64,000 nt of DNA from the NCBI GenBank assembly GCA_001767855.1, contig MEMF01000002.1, forward strand, positions 619,493 to 683,492, in the 5' to 3' direction. This document shows positions 39,552 to 48,504 of this stretch, piece after piece (within the stretch, counting starts at the first letter, position 1; each line of letters begins with the position of its first letter). Made by a program: the position numbers and the translations under genes. Source of the stretch: Alphaproteobacteria bacterium RIFCSPHIGHO2_01_FULL_41_14 (lineage in GTDB: Bacteria > Pseudomonadota > Alphaproteobacteria > UBA7879 > UBA5542). Under the pieces are notes generated by a model. It saw only the letters and a program-made list of their open reading frames with translations, ran no database searches and was not told the origin of the DNA.

Positions 39552-40886
39552 TTATAAATAAATACATACGGAGATCAGGAAAATCGGTAGCAAAATGAGA
39601 CAAGCAATGCCCGTATATACAAGGAAACTAGGCATTTTGATGCCGTAATGAGACACGATGGACCTTACCATAAAATTGGGCGCATTCCCAATATACGTAA
39701 GCGCCCCAAAATAGACAGATCCCAAAGAAATGGCTGCCAGTGTCTTGGAAAGCGTGGTGGTTAAGGTGCCCGCATCCCCGCCCGCCGTAAAGAAAAACAC
39801 CAAATAGGTGGGGGCATTATCCAGAAAACTCGAAAAAAGACCACTGAGCCAGAAATAGGCCGCATTATAGGGTACTCCATTGTGATTCACGGCCGACACA
39901 ATCGCCTTGAAAGCCCCTTGTTCTCCAGCCCTTAGCATGGCCAACACCGGCAACACGGTTATAAAAATGCCAAAAAAGACTTTGGCAACCTCGCGCAAAG
40001 GCTCCCACGTGAAATGATTATCCTCCCGCACTTTTTTTCGCGTTAACTTAAGAGAGAGAACAGAAATCAACAGCAAAAATCCATCTCTGAGACAGTTCTC
40101 TAAGGTTAGGGGAACACCACATACCTGGAAAACGACACCGGTTTTAAGTGACCCACTTCCCCAAACAGAGAACACAATGAGCCCCAAAAACAAGAAATTT
40201 ATTTTGCCATTCAGCTTCAATAACGGCACAGGACTGAGGGAGGGGGGCGACAGATCTTCTTTTTTAAAGAAAATCATGTCAATAATGAAAAAAATTAGCA
40301 GTACAGCTGACACCACAAAAAGAGTCGGGCCCATCAAATTTTGAAGCGGCCAAAAGAAGGGAACCCCTTCTAAAAACCCAATAAAAAGGGGGGGGTCCCC
40401 TAGCGGCGAGAGCGCACCCCCAATGTTCGCCACCAGGAAGATGAAAAAGATAAACACATGGGCTTGAGAACGCCGCCAAGCATTAGCTCGAATGAGGGGG
40501 TGCACTAACAGCATGCTAGCCCCCGTGGTACCAATCCAGCTAGAGAGAAGGGTGCCTAAGAATAGTACACCCACGTTGCTCAGGGGGTTCCCCGCCCATC
40601 TGGCTTGGATACGAATGCCGCTGGTCACCACAAACAACGCGCCGATGAGCAAGACAAAGGGGATGTATTCTGTCCCTAAGATATGGGTGACCGAAGAAAG
40701 AGTCTCAGAAAGATTCAAGAGAGAGGAGGGGATCAGAAAAAGACTGGACCAGGCCAAAATAATTTTCCCATAATGGCGATGCCAAAAGGCAGGTGCTACC
40801 AAAGGAAAAAAAGCAAGCGACAGCAAAACCCCAAGAAAAGGGATCGCCCAATACAAACTGAGGTGTGCTCCGTTTAATTCTGTCAT
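39552..40886 (-). CDS. NhaD/ArsB-superfamily ion transporter (Na+/H+ antiporter type)
   Basis: 444 residues from ATG 40886 (a GTG at 40913 is possible but its purine run abuts the start). About 11 to 12 hydrophobic segments. Segments such as LLSSWIGTTGASMLLVHPLIRANAWR, LVANIGGALSPLGDPPLFIGFL and FWLSGLFSSFLDNAPTYLVFFF are characteristic of the ion transporter superfamily that includes NhaD and ArsB, with the re-entrant loop motifs GGALSPLGDPP and SSFLDNAPT. It is probably a sodium:proton antiporter. A terminator follows at 39378-39413. Confidence 0.8.
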   Translation of the reverse strand: MTELNGAHLSLYWAIPFLGVLLSLAFFPLVAPAFWHRHYGKIILAWSSLFLIPSSLLNLSETLSSVTHILGTEYIPFVLLIGALFVVTSGIRIQARWAGNPLSNVGVLFLGTLLSSWIGTTGASMLLVHPLIRANAWRRSQAHVFIFFIFLVANIGGALSPLGDPPLFIGFLEGVPFFWPLQNLMGPTLFVVSAVLLIFFIIDMIFFKKEDLSPPSLSPVPLLKLNGKINFLFLGLIVFSVWGSGSLKTGVVFQVCGVPLTLENCLRDGFLLLISVLSLKLTRKKVREDNHFTWEPLREVAKVFFGIFITVLPVLAMLRAGEQGAFKAIVSAVNHNGVPYNAAYFWLSGLFSSFLDNAPTYLVFFFTAGGDAGTLTTTLSKTLAAISLGSVYFGALTYIGNAPNFMVRSIVSHYGIKMPSFLVYTGIACLILLPIFLISVCIYL

Positions 40887-40977
40887 CTCAGTATAAGGTT
40901 TAGCACAGATCACCCCCTTTTTCCATTGACATCATTTTCCAGTCCATGTAACCGTAGATCTACATTTTAGGTAGATC

Positions 40978-41427
40978 ATGTTAAGAGATTTTTTTGCACC
41001 CCTTTTTATTTTGCTTCTTTTGACTACTTGCACACCCACGCAGCACATTCGTGGTAATTTTGTGGAAGATGAGCAACTGAAAAAACTAAAAGTGGGGGAG
41101 TCAACCGCCCAGCAGGTTCGTGAAATCATTGGCCCCCCGTCCAGCCAAGAACTCTTTGTGGGCAAAGACTGGTATTATATGGGAGAGAAAACGGAAACCG
41201 TTGCCTTTCTTAAGCCAAAAACCATCAAGCGTCATTTTTATATCTTAGAGTTTGACGATAAGGGGGTTTTGGCCTCCCTCAAGAAGTTTGACGAAAAGGG
41301 AATCGAAATTTCACCCGATGGGTCAAAAACACCCACTCATGGACGCGACCCTTCTTTGCTCGCAGAGTTCATCAATAACATTGGCCGATATGAAGATCCC
41401 GGATCTGGGCGTCGTCGTAAAAGTTAA
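40978..41427 (+). CDS. bamE: outer membrane assembly lipoprotein BamE (SmpA/OmlA)
   Basis: 149 residues. Lipoprotein signal FAPLFILLLLTTC, then the BamE fold: LKKLKVGESTAQQVREIIGPPSSQ, DWYYMGEKTE and HFYILEFDDKGVLASL. It stabilises the BAM complex with BamD (24965). The tail is short and charged (GSGRRRKS). Upstream, GTAGATCTAC and a second TAGATC at the start codon form a small palindrome of unknown meaning. Confidence 0.92.
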   Translation: MLRDFFAPLFILLLLTTCTPTQHIRGNFVEDEQLKKLKVGESTAQQVREIIGPPSSQELFVGKDWYYMGEKTETVAFLKPKTIKRHFYILEFDDKGVLASLKKFDEKGIEISPDGSKTPTHGRDPSLLAEFINNIGRYEDPGSGRRRKS

Positions 41428-41468
41428 GTACTTTAGAAACTATAGCAAGACTGGGGTATATCGCTTTG

Positions 41469-43130
41469 TCAATTCTGCTCGCGCTTCAGCTCGGGTAAAT
41501 TTTCCCTAAAAACGTCTTCTAGGGATTTAAAAATGCAGTTTTTCTCAAGAAACGGAAAAAGATTAATTCGTTCTAATTTTTTTTCAACGCGTACATTTGC
41601 TTCTACAAGATAAATTTTAACATTCTGATGGTGATAGTGTTGGAGAAGGCTTTTAAATGTCTCGAGTCCAGTCATGTCTATAAAAGGGACATCTTTTAAT
41701 TGGAAGATTATGGTTTTTGTCTGTGTGCCAGTAGAAAGGAGGATACTTTCTATTTTTTGGGTAACTCCAAAAAAAATAGGGCCATGAATAGCATATATCT
41801 GGGTACTCTTTGGAAGAAGGGGAATAGGAAGATTTGGATATTCTGCTTTTAGTTTTTCTAAAGATTTCTTTTCAATCTCAACAGAGAGATGCATTTTTTG
41901 AATGAAAAATAGCATTGCGAAAATTACTCCAATGTTGACAGCAATAACAAGATCCGTAAAGACAGTGAGAAAAAAGGTTGTAAGCAGTATGAACGTATCA
42001 TACCATGGGGCTTGTTTCATTATCCTCACAAAATGGGGGATATCGCTCATATTATATGCAACAACGCAAAGAATAGCTGCTAGTGCACAAAGAGGTACTG
42101 AGCTTATGATAGGTGCAAGAACAAGAATGATAAAAATGAGCGTAATGGCATGAACGATAGAAGAAAGAGAAGAATTTCCCCCACTTTTAATATTGGCTGT
42201 TGTACGAGCAATGGCGCCTGTTGCAGCAAATCCCCCAAAAAGAGGTGCTAGGATATTTGCAAGACCTTGACCAATGAGTTCTTGGTTTGAATTATGGCGT
42301 GTCTTTATAAGCGTATCAGCAGCAGCTGCGGAAAGTAGGGACTCAATGGCTCCTAAAAGCGCGATAGTAAAGGCAGGTCCAATCAAATTTAAAATTTGAT
42401 TGATGTTTGTGAACGTGGGAATTTTGAATTTTGGAAGGCTTTGGGGAATTTCTCCAAAGGTATTTCCGAGCGTGGCAACATTTTCAAACTGGAATATATT
42501 TTGCAATAATGTTGTTCCAATAAGGGCAATTAAAAATCCTGGAATATGTTTTGAAATTTTAGGCGTTATAAAAATAAGAAACAAGCTTGTAAAAGCAAGG
42601 AAAGTCGTTGAAACATTTAGAGAAGGAAATGAAGATACCAGAATAAGAAGCTTTTGATGGAAAGGTGTGTTGAGAGGAATAAGAATGGATAATCCTAAAA
42701 AATCTTTCCATGCATTGATAAAAATTATCACTCCAATACCACTTGTAAATCCAACAATAACAGAAGTTGGAATGAATTTAATAACACTTCCAAGACGAAT
42801 TACTCCCATGAGCAGAAGAATAAAGCCGGCAAGAAGTGTAGACATTTGAAGCCCTTCAATGCCATATTGTGCTGTAATACTTGCAAGAATAACAACAAAA
42901 GCCCCGGTTGGTCCTGCAATCTGAACCTGGCTCCCTCCAAAAATCCCGACAATAAAGCCTGCAACAATGGCAGTATAAAGCCCATCCTCTGGTTTTACTC
43001 CAATGGCCATAGCAAAGGCCATGGCTAAGGGTAAAGCGACCACACCAACAATAAGCCCCGCAATCACATTGCGTGCCCAATTTTTTGGGTTTAAGAGACC
43101 CGTACGATAAGCTTCTCTAATCGCAATCAT
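41469..43130 (-). CDS. SulP-family inorganic anion transporter with STAS domain
   Basis: 553 residues: 10 or more membrane segments of the SulP type (NVIAGLIVGVVALPLAMAFAMAIG, GLYTAIVAGFIVGIFGGSQVQIAGPTGAFVVI, ELIGQGLANILAPLFGGFAATGAIARTTAN) followed by a C-terminal STAS domain (IYAIHGPIFFGVTQKIESIL, FIDMTGLETFKSLL). Relatives carry sulfate, bicarbonate or dicarboxylates. By eye the gene is A/T-richer than its neighbours, which may point to separate ancestry; not measured. Convergent with bamE. Confidence 0.93.
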   Translation of the reverse strand: MIAIREAYRTGLLNPKNWARNVIAGLIVGVVALPLAMAFAMAIGVKPEDGLYTAIVAGFIVGIFGGSQVQIAGPTGAFVVILASITAQYGIEGLQMSTLLAGFILLLMGVIRLGSVIKFIPTSVIVGFTSGIGVIIFINAWKDFLGLSILIPLNTPFHQKLLILVSSFPSLNVSTTFLAFTSLFLIFITPKISKHIPGFLIALIGTTLLQNIFQFENVATLGNTFGEIPQSLPKFKIPTFTNINQILNLIGPAFTIALLGAIESLLSAAAADTLIKTRHNSNQELIGQGLANILAPLFGGFAATGAIARTTANIKSGGNSSLSSIVHAITLIFIILVLAPIISSVPLCALAAILCVVAYNMSDIPHFVRIMKQAPWYDTFILLTTFFLTVFTDLVIAVNIGVIFAMLFFIQKMHLSVEIEKKSLEKLKAEYPNLPIPLLPKSTQIYAIHGPIFFGVTQKIESILLSTGTQTKTIIFQLKDVPFIDMTGLETFKSLLQHYHHQNVKIYLVEANVRVEKKLERINLFPFLEKNCIFKSLEDVFRENLPELKREQN

Positions 43131-43317
43131 GAAATATGATCCTCTTTTTTAAATATAACGCATTATAGTCCTGGTGTGTAGAGGTAGGTCTCATGTAAAT
43201 TGTATCAACAAAATTATTCATGTGTAGGCCCTGCGATCACACCCCATTTAAATTCAACTATTTTTTTCTTGACACTTTTTTGTTAAGATTAGAAGCTAAG
43301 GGAAACGGGGGCTTTTT

Positions 43318-44637
43318 ATGCGTAAATTTTTCACAAAAATAAATCTTACTAAGTCCTTATTGAGAGGCATTTTTTTCATCACTTCTCTCATCCTCTTTTC
43401 TTTCTCTACAGAGGCGCGCCTTACCTTAGAGGATGTAAGGCACACTATGAGTCAACCCCACGATTCTGGTTTGATCGCCCAGAACTTGCGTGCTCAGTTA
43501 GGGCGTGAAAACATTTCACGTCAAGAAGCAACAGCGGTTGTTATCGCATTCAAAAACAACCGGCCTTGGGAAAATTTGATCCCAGCAGGTCTTGTTAAAG
43601 GTATTAAGCCCCCCGTTAGCCCGAAGCCTCCTGCATTTACATATAGGCCTCTCAATCCCTCAGAACAATGGATTAAAAGAACGTTAAAGAAAAAACGAGA
43701 GTATAAAAAATCAGCAACGGAAGAGTACGAAAAAGCTGAAAAAGACTTCTTTCCTAATACCCAAAACACAGGAATCAGAGGAGATCTCACAGTTGAAAAA
43801 CTCAGAGAATGGTTAGAAAGATCGGGACTCATCAATCGCACATTTTTTGACCATCCCAATTGTTTAACAATTAAGGAAGGTGGGCATCCTGGTGCCTCAA
43901 CACAAAAACTTTTCTTAGTAAGGAATAACCCCCTCTGTCCACAAGCTGGCCCTCAGAAACTTGTCTTTATTATTAAAGAGCTTTCATCAGATCCTGAAAA
44001 AGCTGGGACTGAAATGAGTAATCTTTCTATTTTACAAAAAAGTCCAGCTCTTAGAGAACTTGGAAAGTTTAAAGATCCTTCTCTCCCTCAATTAACATTT
44101 ACAGAAGATTTTTATTGGTATGAGAATTGGAAAGGAGAATCCAGCTATTTAACTCTAATCCACGCCGCAAGAGGAACGTCACTTATTGATCTATATGAGG
44201 AAGACCCCCAAGGACCAAAAACCCTTAAAGCCTTTGAAAAGCTAGGAGAAGTTCTGGCTAATTTCCACAAAAGATTTCTAACAGGAAAAAATTGTTTGCT
44301 GAAAGGGGGGCAAGACATTAACCAATGTTTCACAGTCAGCCATGGAGATCTCCACCCCGTCAATGTTTTTTTTGACGGAAAATTTATTTATTTTATTGAC
44401 ACAGAAACCATGAATCATTCGTTAGAAGCAAGAACCCCTCTCTTAAAGGATGCGGCATATCTCTTTTTGTTACCCACTTACTATTGGGGGAAAGGAAACA
44501 AATACAAGCCCGCCTATAGGGTTTTTATGAACAGTTATATAAATCATTTAACTGATAATCCTGTTTTTAGGGAAAAAATTCAAGCTGCCCTTGCGGACAA
44601 GGTCAATCAAGAGAAGACAAGATATACAAAAACATGA
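43318..44637 (+). CDS. exported protein kinase-like (APH-fold) phosphotransferase
   Basis: 439 residues with an N-terminal signal (RGIFFITSLILFSFSTEA). The C-terminal 250 residues read as a kinase of the aminoglycoside/choline phosphotransferase type: beta3 Lys in KLVFIIKEL (K220), a helix-C Glu in GTEMSNLSIL (E232), hinge-like LTLIHAARG, catalytic loop SHGDLHPVN (D344, N349) and metal-binding YFIDTETM (D361). All key residues are kept, so activity is plausible, yet the protein is predicted to leave the cytoplasm, where ATP is scarce. An effector acting in a host cell would resolve this, but that is inference. The N-terminal 160 residues are not recognised. Confidence 0.72.
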   Translation: MRKFFTKINLTKSLLRGIFFITSLILFSFSTEARLTLEDVRHTMSQPHDSGLIAQNLRAQLGRENISRQEATAVVIAFKNNRPWENLIPAGLVKGIKPPVSPKPPAFTYRPLNPSEQWIKRTLKKKREYKKSATEEYEKAEKDFFPNTQNTGIRGDLTVEKLREWLERSGLINRTFFDHPNCLTIKEGGHPGASTQKLFLVRNNPLCPQAGPQKLVFIIKELSSDPEKAGTEMSNLSILQKSPALRELGKFKDPSLPQLTFTEDFYWYENWKGESSYLTLIHAARGTSLIDLYEEDPQGPKTLKAFEKLGEVLANFHKRFLTGKNCLLKGGQDINQCFTVSHGDLHPVNVFFDGKFIYFIDTETMNHSLEARTPLLKDAAYLFLLPTYYWGKGNKYKPAYRVFMNSYINHLTDNPVFREKIQAALADKVNQEKTRYTKT

Positions 44638-44770
44638 GAGATAACTAGACGGACTGACGCTGAGGATGCTCTGAAAGAATTTCAAGGAGCTCACCCTAAA
44701 TTTTTTTCTTAAACTTTTCTGCTGAGTTCGCTATTCTGTGTCCTCAACCTTATTTTTAGAAAAGACACCT

Positions 44771-45706
44771 ATGACCCTCAAAAAATCTAAAGTACTTATC
44801 ATCGGCAGTGGTCCTGCTGGCTATACTGCAGCAATTTATGCCGCGCGCGCCGCGTTGAAACCTGTGTTGGTGCAAGGCTATGAACCGGGAGGGCAACTCA
44901 CTGTTACCACGGACGTGGAGAACTGGCCAGGGTTCGAAGACGTAATCCAAGGCCCTTGGCTGATGGAGCAAATGCAAAAGCAGGCCAAGAAAGTAGGCAC
45001 CGAGATTATCGCAGACTATATCAATCAGGTGGATTTTTCTAAACGCCCCTTTACCGCGACAGGCGACAGCGGTACCACCTATAAAGCCGACGCTGTGATT
45101 ATTGCCACCGGCGCCCAAGCCAAATGGCTGGGACTTGAGAGCGAAACCAAATTCCGCGGCTATGGTGTCTCTGGCTGTGCCACGTGTGATGGATTTTTCT
45201 ATAAGGGCAAAGACGTGGCCGTCATCGGGGGAGGCAATACTGCCGTAGAGGAAGCCCTCTACCTCACCATACATGCCAAAAAAGTGACCCTCATCCATCG
45301 GCGTGACAAATTTCGGTGCGAAAAAGTATTGGAAGAAAAGGTCCTCGCCCATCCCCAAATCACCGTCCTATGGGATACAATCTTAGACGAAATTGTGGGC
45401 ACAGACACCCCCAAATCAGTCACTGGCCTTAAACTACAGAATGTGAAAACAGGTGCGCGCTCTAGCCTTTCCATAGACGGCGTCTTTATCGCCATTGGGC
45501 ATAAGCCCCAAACAGAGATCTTCAAAGGTCAGCTGGATATGGATGACGAAGGATACCTGAAAGCCATCCCCGGCACCACACGCACCAATATTGAAGGCGT
45601 TTTTGCTGCCGGCGACGTGCAAGATAAAATCTATCGCCAGGCCGTCACCGCCGCGGGCCAAGGGTGTATGGCTGCCCTGGATGTGGTGAAGTTTTTAGAA
45701 GATTAG
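44771..45706 (+). CDS. trxB: thioredoxin reductase
   Basis: 311 residues from ATG 44771 (an in-frame ATG 33 nt earlier has no support). NADPH:thioredoxin reductase with FAD: VLIIGSGPAGYTAAIYAARA for FAD, the redox pair in SGCATCDGFFYKG, VAVIGGGNTAVEEALYL for NADPH and the C-terminal GVFAAGDVQDKIYRQAVTAAGQGCMAA. Ends one base before the stop of the convergent rmuC gene. Confidence 0.97.
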   Translation: MTLKKSKVLIIGSGPAGYTAAIYAARAALKPVLVQGYEPGGQLTVTTDVENWPGFEDVIQGPWLMEQMQKQAKKVGTEIIADYINQVDFSKRPFTATGDSGTTYKADAVIIATGAQAKWLGLESETKFRGYGVSGCATCDGFFYKGKDVAVIGGGNTAVEEALYLTIHAKKVTLIHRRDKFRCEKVLEEKVLAHPQITVLWDTILDEIVGTDTPKSVTGLKLQNVKTGARSSLSIDGVFIAIGHKPQTEIFKGQLDMDDEGYLKAIPGTTRTNIEGVFAAGDVQDKIYRQAVTAAGQGCMAALDVVKFLED

Positions 45707-47089
45707 TTAGGAAATACTCTCCAAAACCCGTGGCTGCTTCTCGATGGGCTCGGCTGATTCTATGTCAGTTTTTTGGGCCGCAGCACCCAGCTCTTTGAAT
45801 TTTCGGGCACTTACCATCACTCGGCGCTCTAGCGTGCCCAGAGTTTGGTTATAGGCCTCCACCGCACCGCCCAGATTTTTGCCTACACGCGCAAAATGCC
45901 CCACCATATCGGAAATGCGTTTGTGCATCTCTTGCCCCAGCTCACTAATCTCTTGGGCATTTTTGGCCAATGCCTCTTGCCGCCACCCATACGACACCGC
46001 ACGAAGCAAGGCGATCAGCGTGGTGGGGGTGGCGAGAATCACTTTTTGTTCGGCCCCCAATTCAATGAGCGACGGATCTTGCTCCAAGGCTGCGCTGAAA
46101 AACGTTTCCCCGGGTAAAAACAGTACCACAAATTCGGGGGTAGGGGTGAACCGATCCCAATAACTCTTGGCCGACAACTTGCCAACATGCTGACGCACCT
46201 GCCTGGCATGGGCCTTGAGCTTTAACAGCCGCACCTCAGGATCCATCGTTTCGAGGGCTTCCAAATAAGCATGCAACGGTGCCTTGGCATCCACAATAAT
46301 ATTCTTACCACCCGGCAATTGAATCACCATGTCGGGGCGCAGTTTTTCTTCTTCCGGATTGGTACTGTGTGCCTGCTCCACAAAATCACAGTGGGACACC
46401 ATGCCCGCCATCTCCACCACCCGGCGCAATTGAATCTCACCCCAACGCCCTCGCACATTGGGGGCTCTAAGGGCTTGCACTAGGTTCGTGGTTTCTGTCT
46501 TGAGTTCTTTTTGACTGGCTACCAAATCCGAGATTTGATGACGCAAGGTTTCGTACGCTCCAACGCGGGCCTTTTCCAATTCATGAACCTTTTGATCCAC
46601 CCCCACCAAGGCTTCTTTCACTGGTTTAAGCAAATTCTCGATGGCCTTTTGACGGCCCTCCAAATCGCCCTTGGCGTGCTCTTGAAATTTTCCCAAAGCC
46701 GCTTCTGCTAGCTTTAAAAACGAAGAGTTATTGACATTCAAGGCTTCGGCCGACAGGGCCTTAAAGGTATTCCGCAGCTTTTCTTCGGCTTTCTCGAGCA
46801 GGGCTTCTTTTTCGTGAAAAGATTTCCTATTTTGTTCTATTAATGTTCGAAGTGCCGCGTTCTCTAATCCCAATTCTTCCACTTTTTTTTGAGAGAGCTG
46901 GTATTGGGACGTTACCTCACTCATATGTCTCATTTTTTCTTCTGCAATGGCTTGTTTGGTAAGGCTTTCTTTTGTCTCCTCCTCCCTCTGCTGGCGCAAA
47001 GAAAAGTTCTGCCTTAATAACCAAAACAGAAGAAGAAACGACGTAAAACAAATACCCCCAAAAATAATTGAGGTAAACCAAGGATCCAT
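45707..47089 (-). CDS. rmuC: DNA recombination protein RmuC
   Basis: 460 residues. An N-terminal membrane segment (FTSIIFGGICFTSFLLLFWLL) is followed by a long coiled coil (about residues 35 to 190) and the RmuC core: LRAPNVRGRWGEIQLRRVVEMAGM, RPDMVIQLPGGKNIIVDAKAPL, PEFVVLFLPGETFFSAALEQDP and ILATPTTLIALLRAVSYGW. RmuC limits recombination at inverted repeats; the core resembles a nuclease fold. Monocistronic. Confidence 0.95.
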   Translation of the reverse strand: MDPWFTSIIFGGICFTSFLLLFWLLRQNFSLRQQREEETKESLTKQAIAEEKMRHMSEVTSQYQLSQKKVEELGLENAALRTLIEQNRKSFHEKEALLEKAEEKLRNTFKALSAEALNVNNSSFLKLAEAALGKFQEHAKGDLEGRQKAIENLLKPVKEALVGVDQKVHELEKARVGAYETLRHQISDLVASQKELKTETTNLVQALRAPNVRGRWGEIQLRRVVEMAGMVSHCDFVEQAHSTNPEEEKLRPDMVIQLPGGKNIIVDAKAPLHAYLEALETMDPEVRLLKLKAHARQVRQHVGKLSAKSYWDRFTPTPEFVVLFLPGETFFSAALEQDPSLIELGAEQKVILATPTTLIALLRAVSYGWRQEALAKNAQEISELGQEMHKRISDMVGHFARVGKNLGGAVEAYNQTLGTLERRVMVSARKFKELGAAAQKTDIESAEPIEKQPRVLESIS

Positions 47090-47171
47090 TTTTTTTCCTA
47101 ACCTTTTTAGTTGTACTATACCGAAAAAATGGATACTCTGTCACAAATTATTATAACGAAACGGAGGAAAT

Positions 47172-48437
47172 ATGCCCGAAATCATGACACAGTCTATCTT
47201 ACAAGCACTCTTTGGAATTCTTATTTTTGTGTCATTCTGCTGGTTCATCAGCGAGAACAAAAAACAAGTCAATTATAAGCGCACCTTTGTGGGGCTTTTA
47301 ATCCAAACGGCTGTTGCTGCTGTCATCTTACATGTCCCCTTTGCGCGTCTCTTTGTCGGATACATCACCGATGGGATTGTCGCGCTCAAGAATGCCACCC
47401 TTGAAGGCACCAGCTTTGTCTTTGGGTTTTTGGGAGGAGGGGTAGCCCCCTTCGATGTCAAAGGCAGTACCTTTGTTTTTGCCTTTCAAACTCTCCCCAT
47501 GGTGATTGTGATTAGTGCTTTGTCCATGCTGTTGTTCCACTGGAAGATTCTGCCGTGGATCGTGAAGGGTATTTCTTGGATGATGAAAAAATCCATGGGT
47601 ATTGGGGGTGCTTTGGGTGTATGTAGTGCCGCCAAGATGTTTCTAGACCAAACAACAGCGCCTCTTCTCATCCGACCCTATCTCAAAAATATGTCGCGGA
47701 GTGAAATCTTTACCATCATGTGTATGGGGTTTGCTACCACGTCAGCCCTTATTATTGGGCTCTATGCCATGATCCTTGAGACCATTGTGCCACACGCCAT
47801 GGTTCATTTGGTGACAGCGTCCATCATCAGTGTACCAGCAGCCATCACCTTATCACGTATCGTTGTCCCCAGCTCTGTATCCACAGAGGGCTCGCTCGTC
47901 GTTCCCTACGAGTTTTCTGGCTCCATGGATGCTGTGTCAAAAGGCACCGCCGACGGTGTGCGTCTTTTCATCAACATTATTGCCATGTTGATTGTATTCG
48001 TAGCCTTAGTGTCTCTCTGTAATAGAATCTTTGGGCTTTTCCCAGATTTCATGGGCGAACCCATCACCCTGCAACGTCTCTTAGGGGTGGTCATGTCACC
48101 TGTGGCTTGGCTCATGGGCATCTCATGGAAAGAAGCCACCGTTGCTGGAAGTTTGCTCGGGATCAAAACCATTTTGAATGAGTTCTATGCCTTTACCCAA
48201 TTCGCCAAAATCGGGACAGAAGAGTTGAGCGTTCACACCCGAACGGTGATGGCCTATGCCCTCTGTGGGTTTGCCAATATCAGCAGCATTGGGATTATGA
48301 TCGGTGGCTTGGGCAGTATCGTGCCAGAAAAGCGCCAAGACATTTTGTCGCTCAGTTTCAAGGCCCTGATTGTGGGAACGCTGTCGTCTTGCCTCAGCGG
48401 TACCATCGTAGGCATCCTGATGTGGCCTTATCTTTAA
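47172..48437 (+). CDS. nupC: concentrative nucleoside transporter (NupC family)
   Basis: 421 residues. CNT-family segments: NATLEGTSFVFGFLGGG, VIVISALSMLLFHWKILPWIVKGISWMM, LGVCSAAKMFLDQTTAPLLIRPYL (normally EAANIFLGQTEAPL; the equivalent positions here read AKMFLDQTTAPL) and TASIISVPAAITLSRI. Imports nucleosides with H+ or Na+. The change from Q-T-E to Q-T-T in the substrate motif is notable because that Glu binds the ribose in characterised members. Nucleoside import suits a host-associated life. Confidence 0.9.
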   Translation: MPEIMTQSILQALFGILIFVSFCWFISENKKQVNYKRTFVGLLIQTAVAAVILHVPFARLFVGYITDGIVALKNATLEGTSFVFGFLGGGVAPFDVKGSTFVFAFQTLPMVIVISALSMLLFHWKILPWIVKGISWMMKKSMGIGGALGVCSAAKMFLDQTTAPLLIRPYLKNMSRSEIFTIMCMGFATTSALIIGLYAMILETIVPHAMVHLVTASIISVPAAITLSRIVVPSSVSTEGSLVVPYEFSGSMDAVSKGTADGVRLFINIIAMLIVFVALVSLCNRIFGLFPDFMGEPITLQRLLGVVMSPVAWLMGISWKEATVAGSLLGIKTILNEFYAFTQFAKIGTEELSVHTRTVMAYALCGFANISSIGIMIGGLGSIVPEKRQDILSLSFKALIVGTLSSCLSGTIVGILMWPYL

Positions 48438-48504
48438 GAGCTGATTATAACCCCTTCGGCAATCCGCCCTTGTCCTCAGCGGGCAACTCAGAGTATAAAT
48501 TCTC

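Noticed and set aside
40950..40977. GTAGATCTAC palindrome before bamE as an operator
   Set aside because: Single short palindrome near the ribosome-binding site; no known regulator matches and chance is likely.
43269..43289. TTGACA followed by TAAGAT before the exported kinase gene
   Set aside because: The two elements are only 9 bp apart; not a usable promoter pair.
44756..45358. 200-codon minus-strand open frame
   Set aside because: Lies wholly within trxB, whose plus-strand motifs are certain; a shadow frame.
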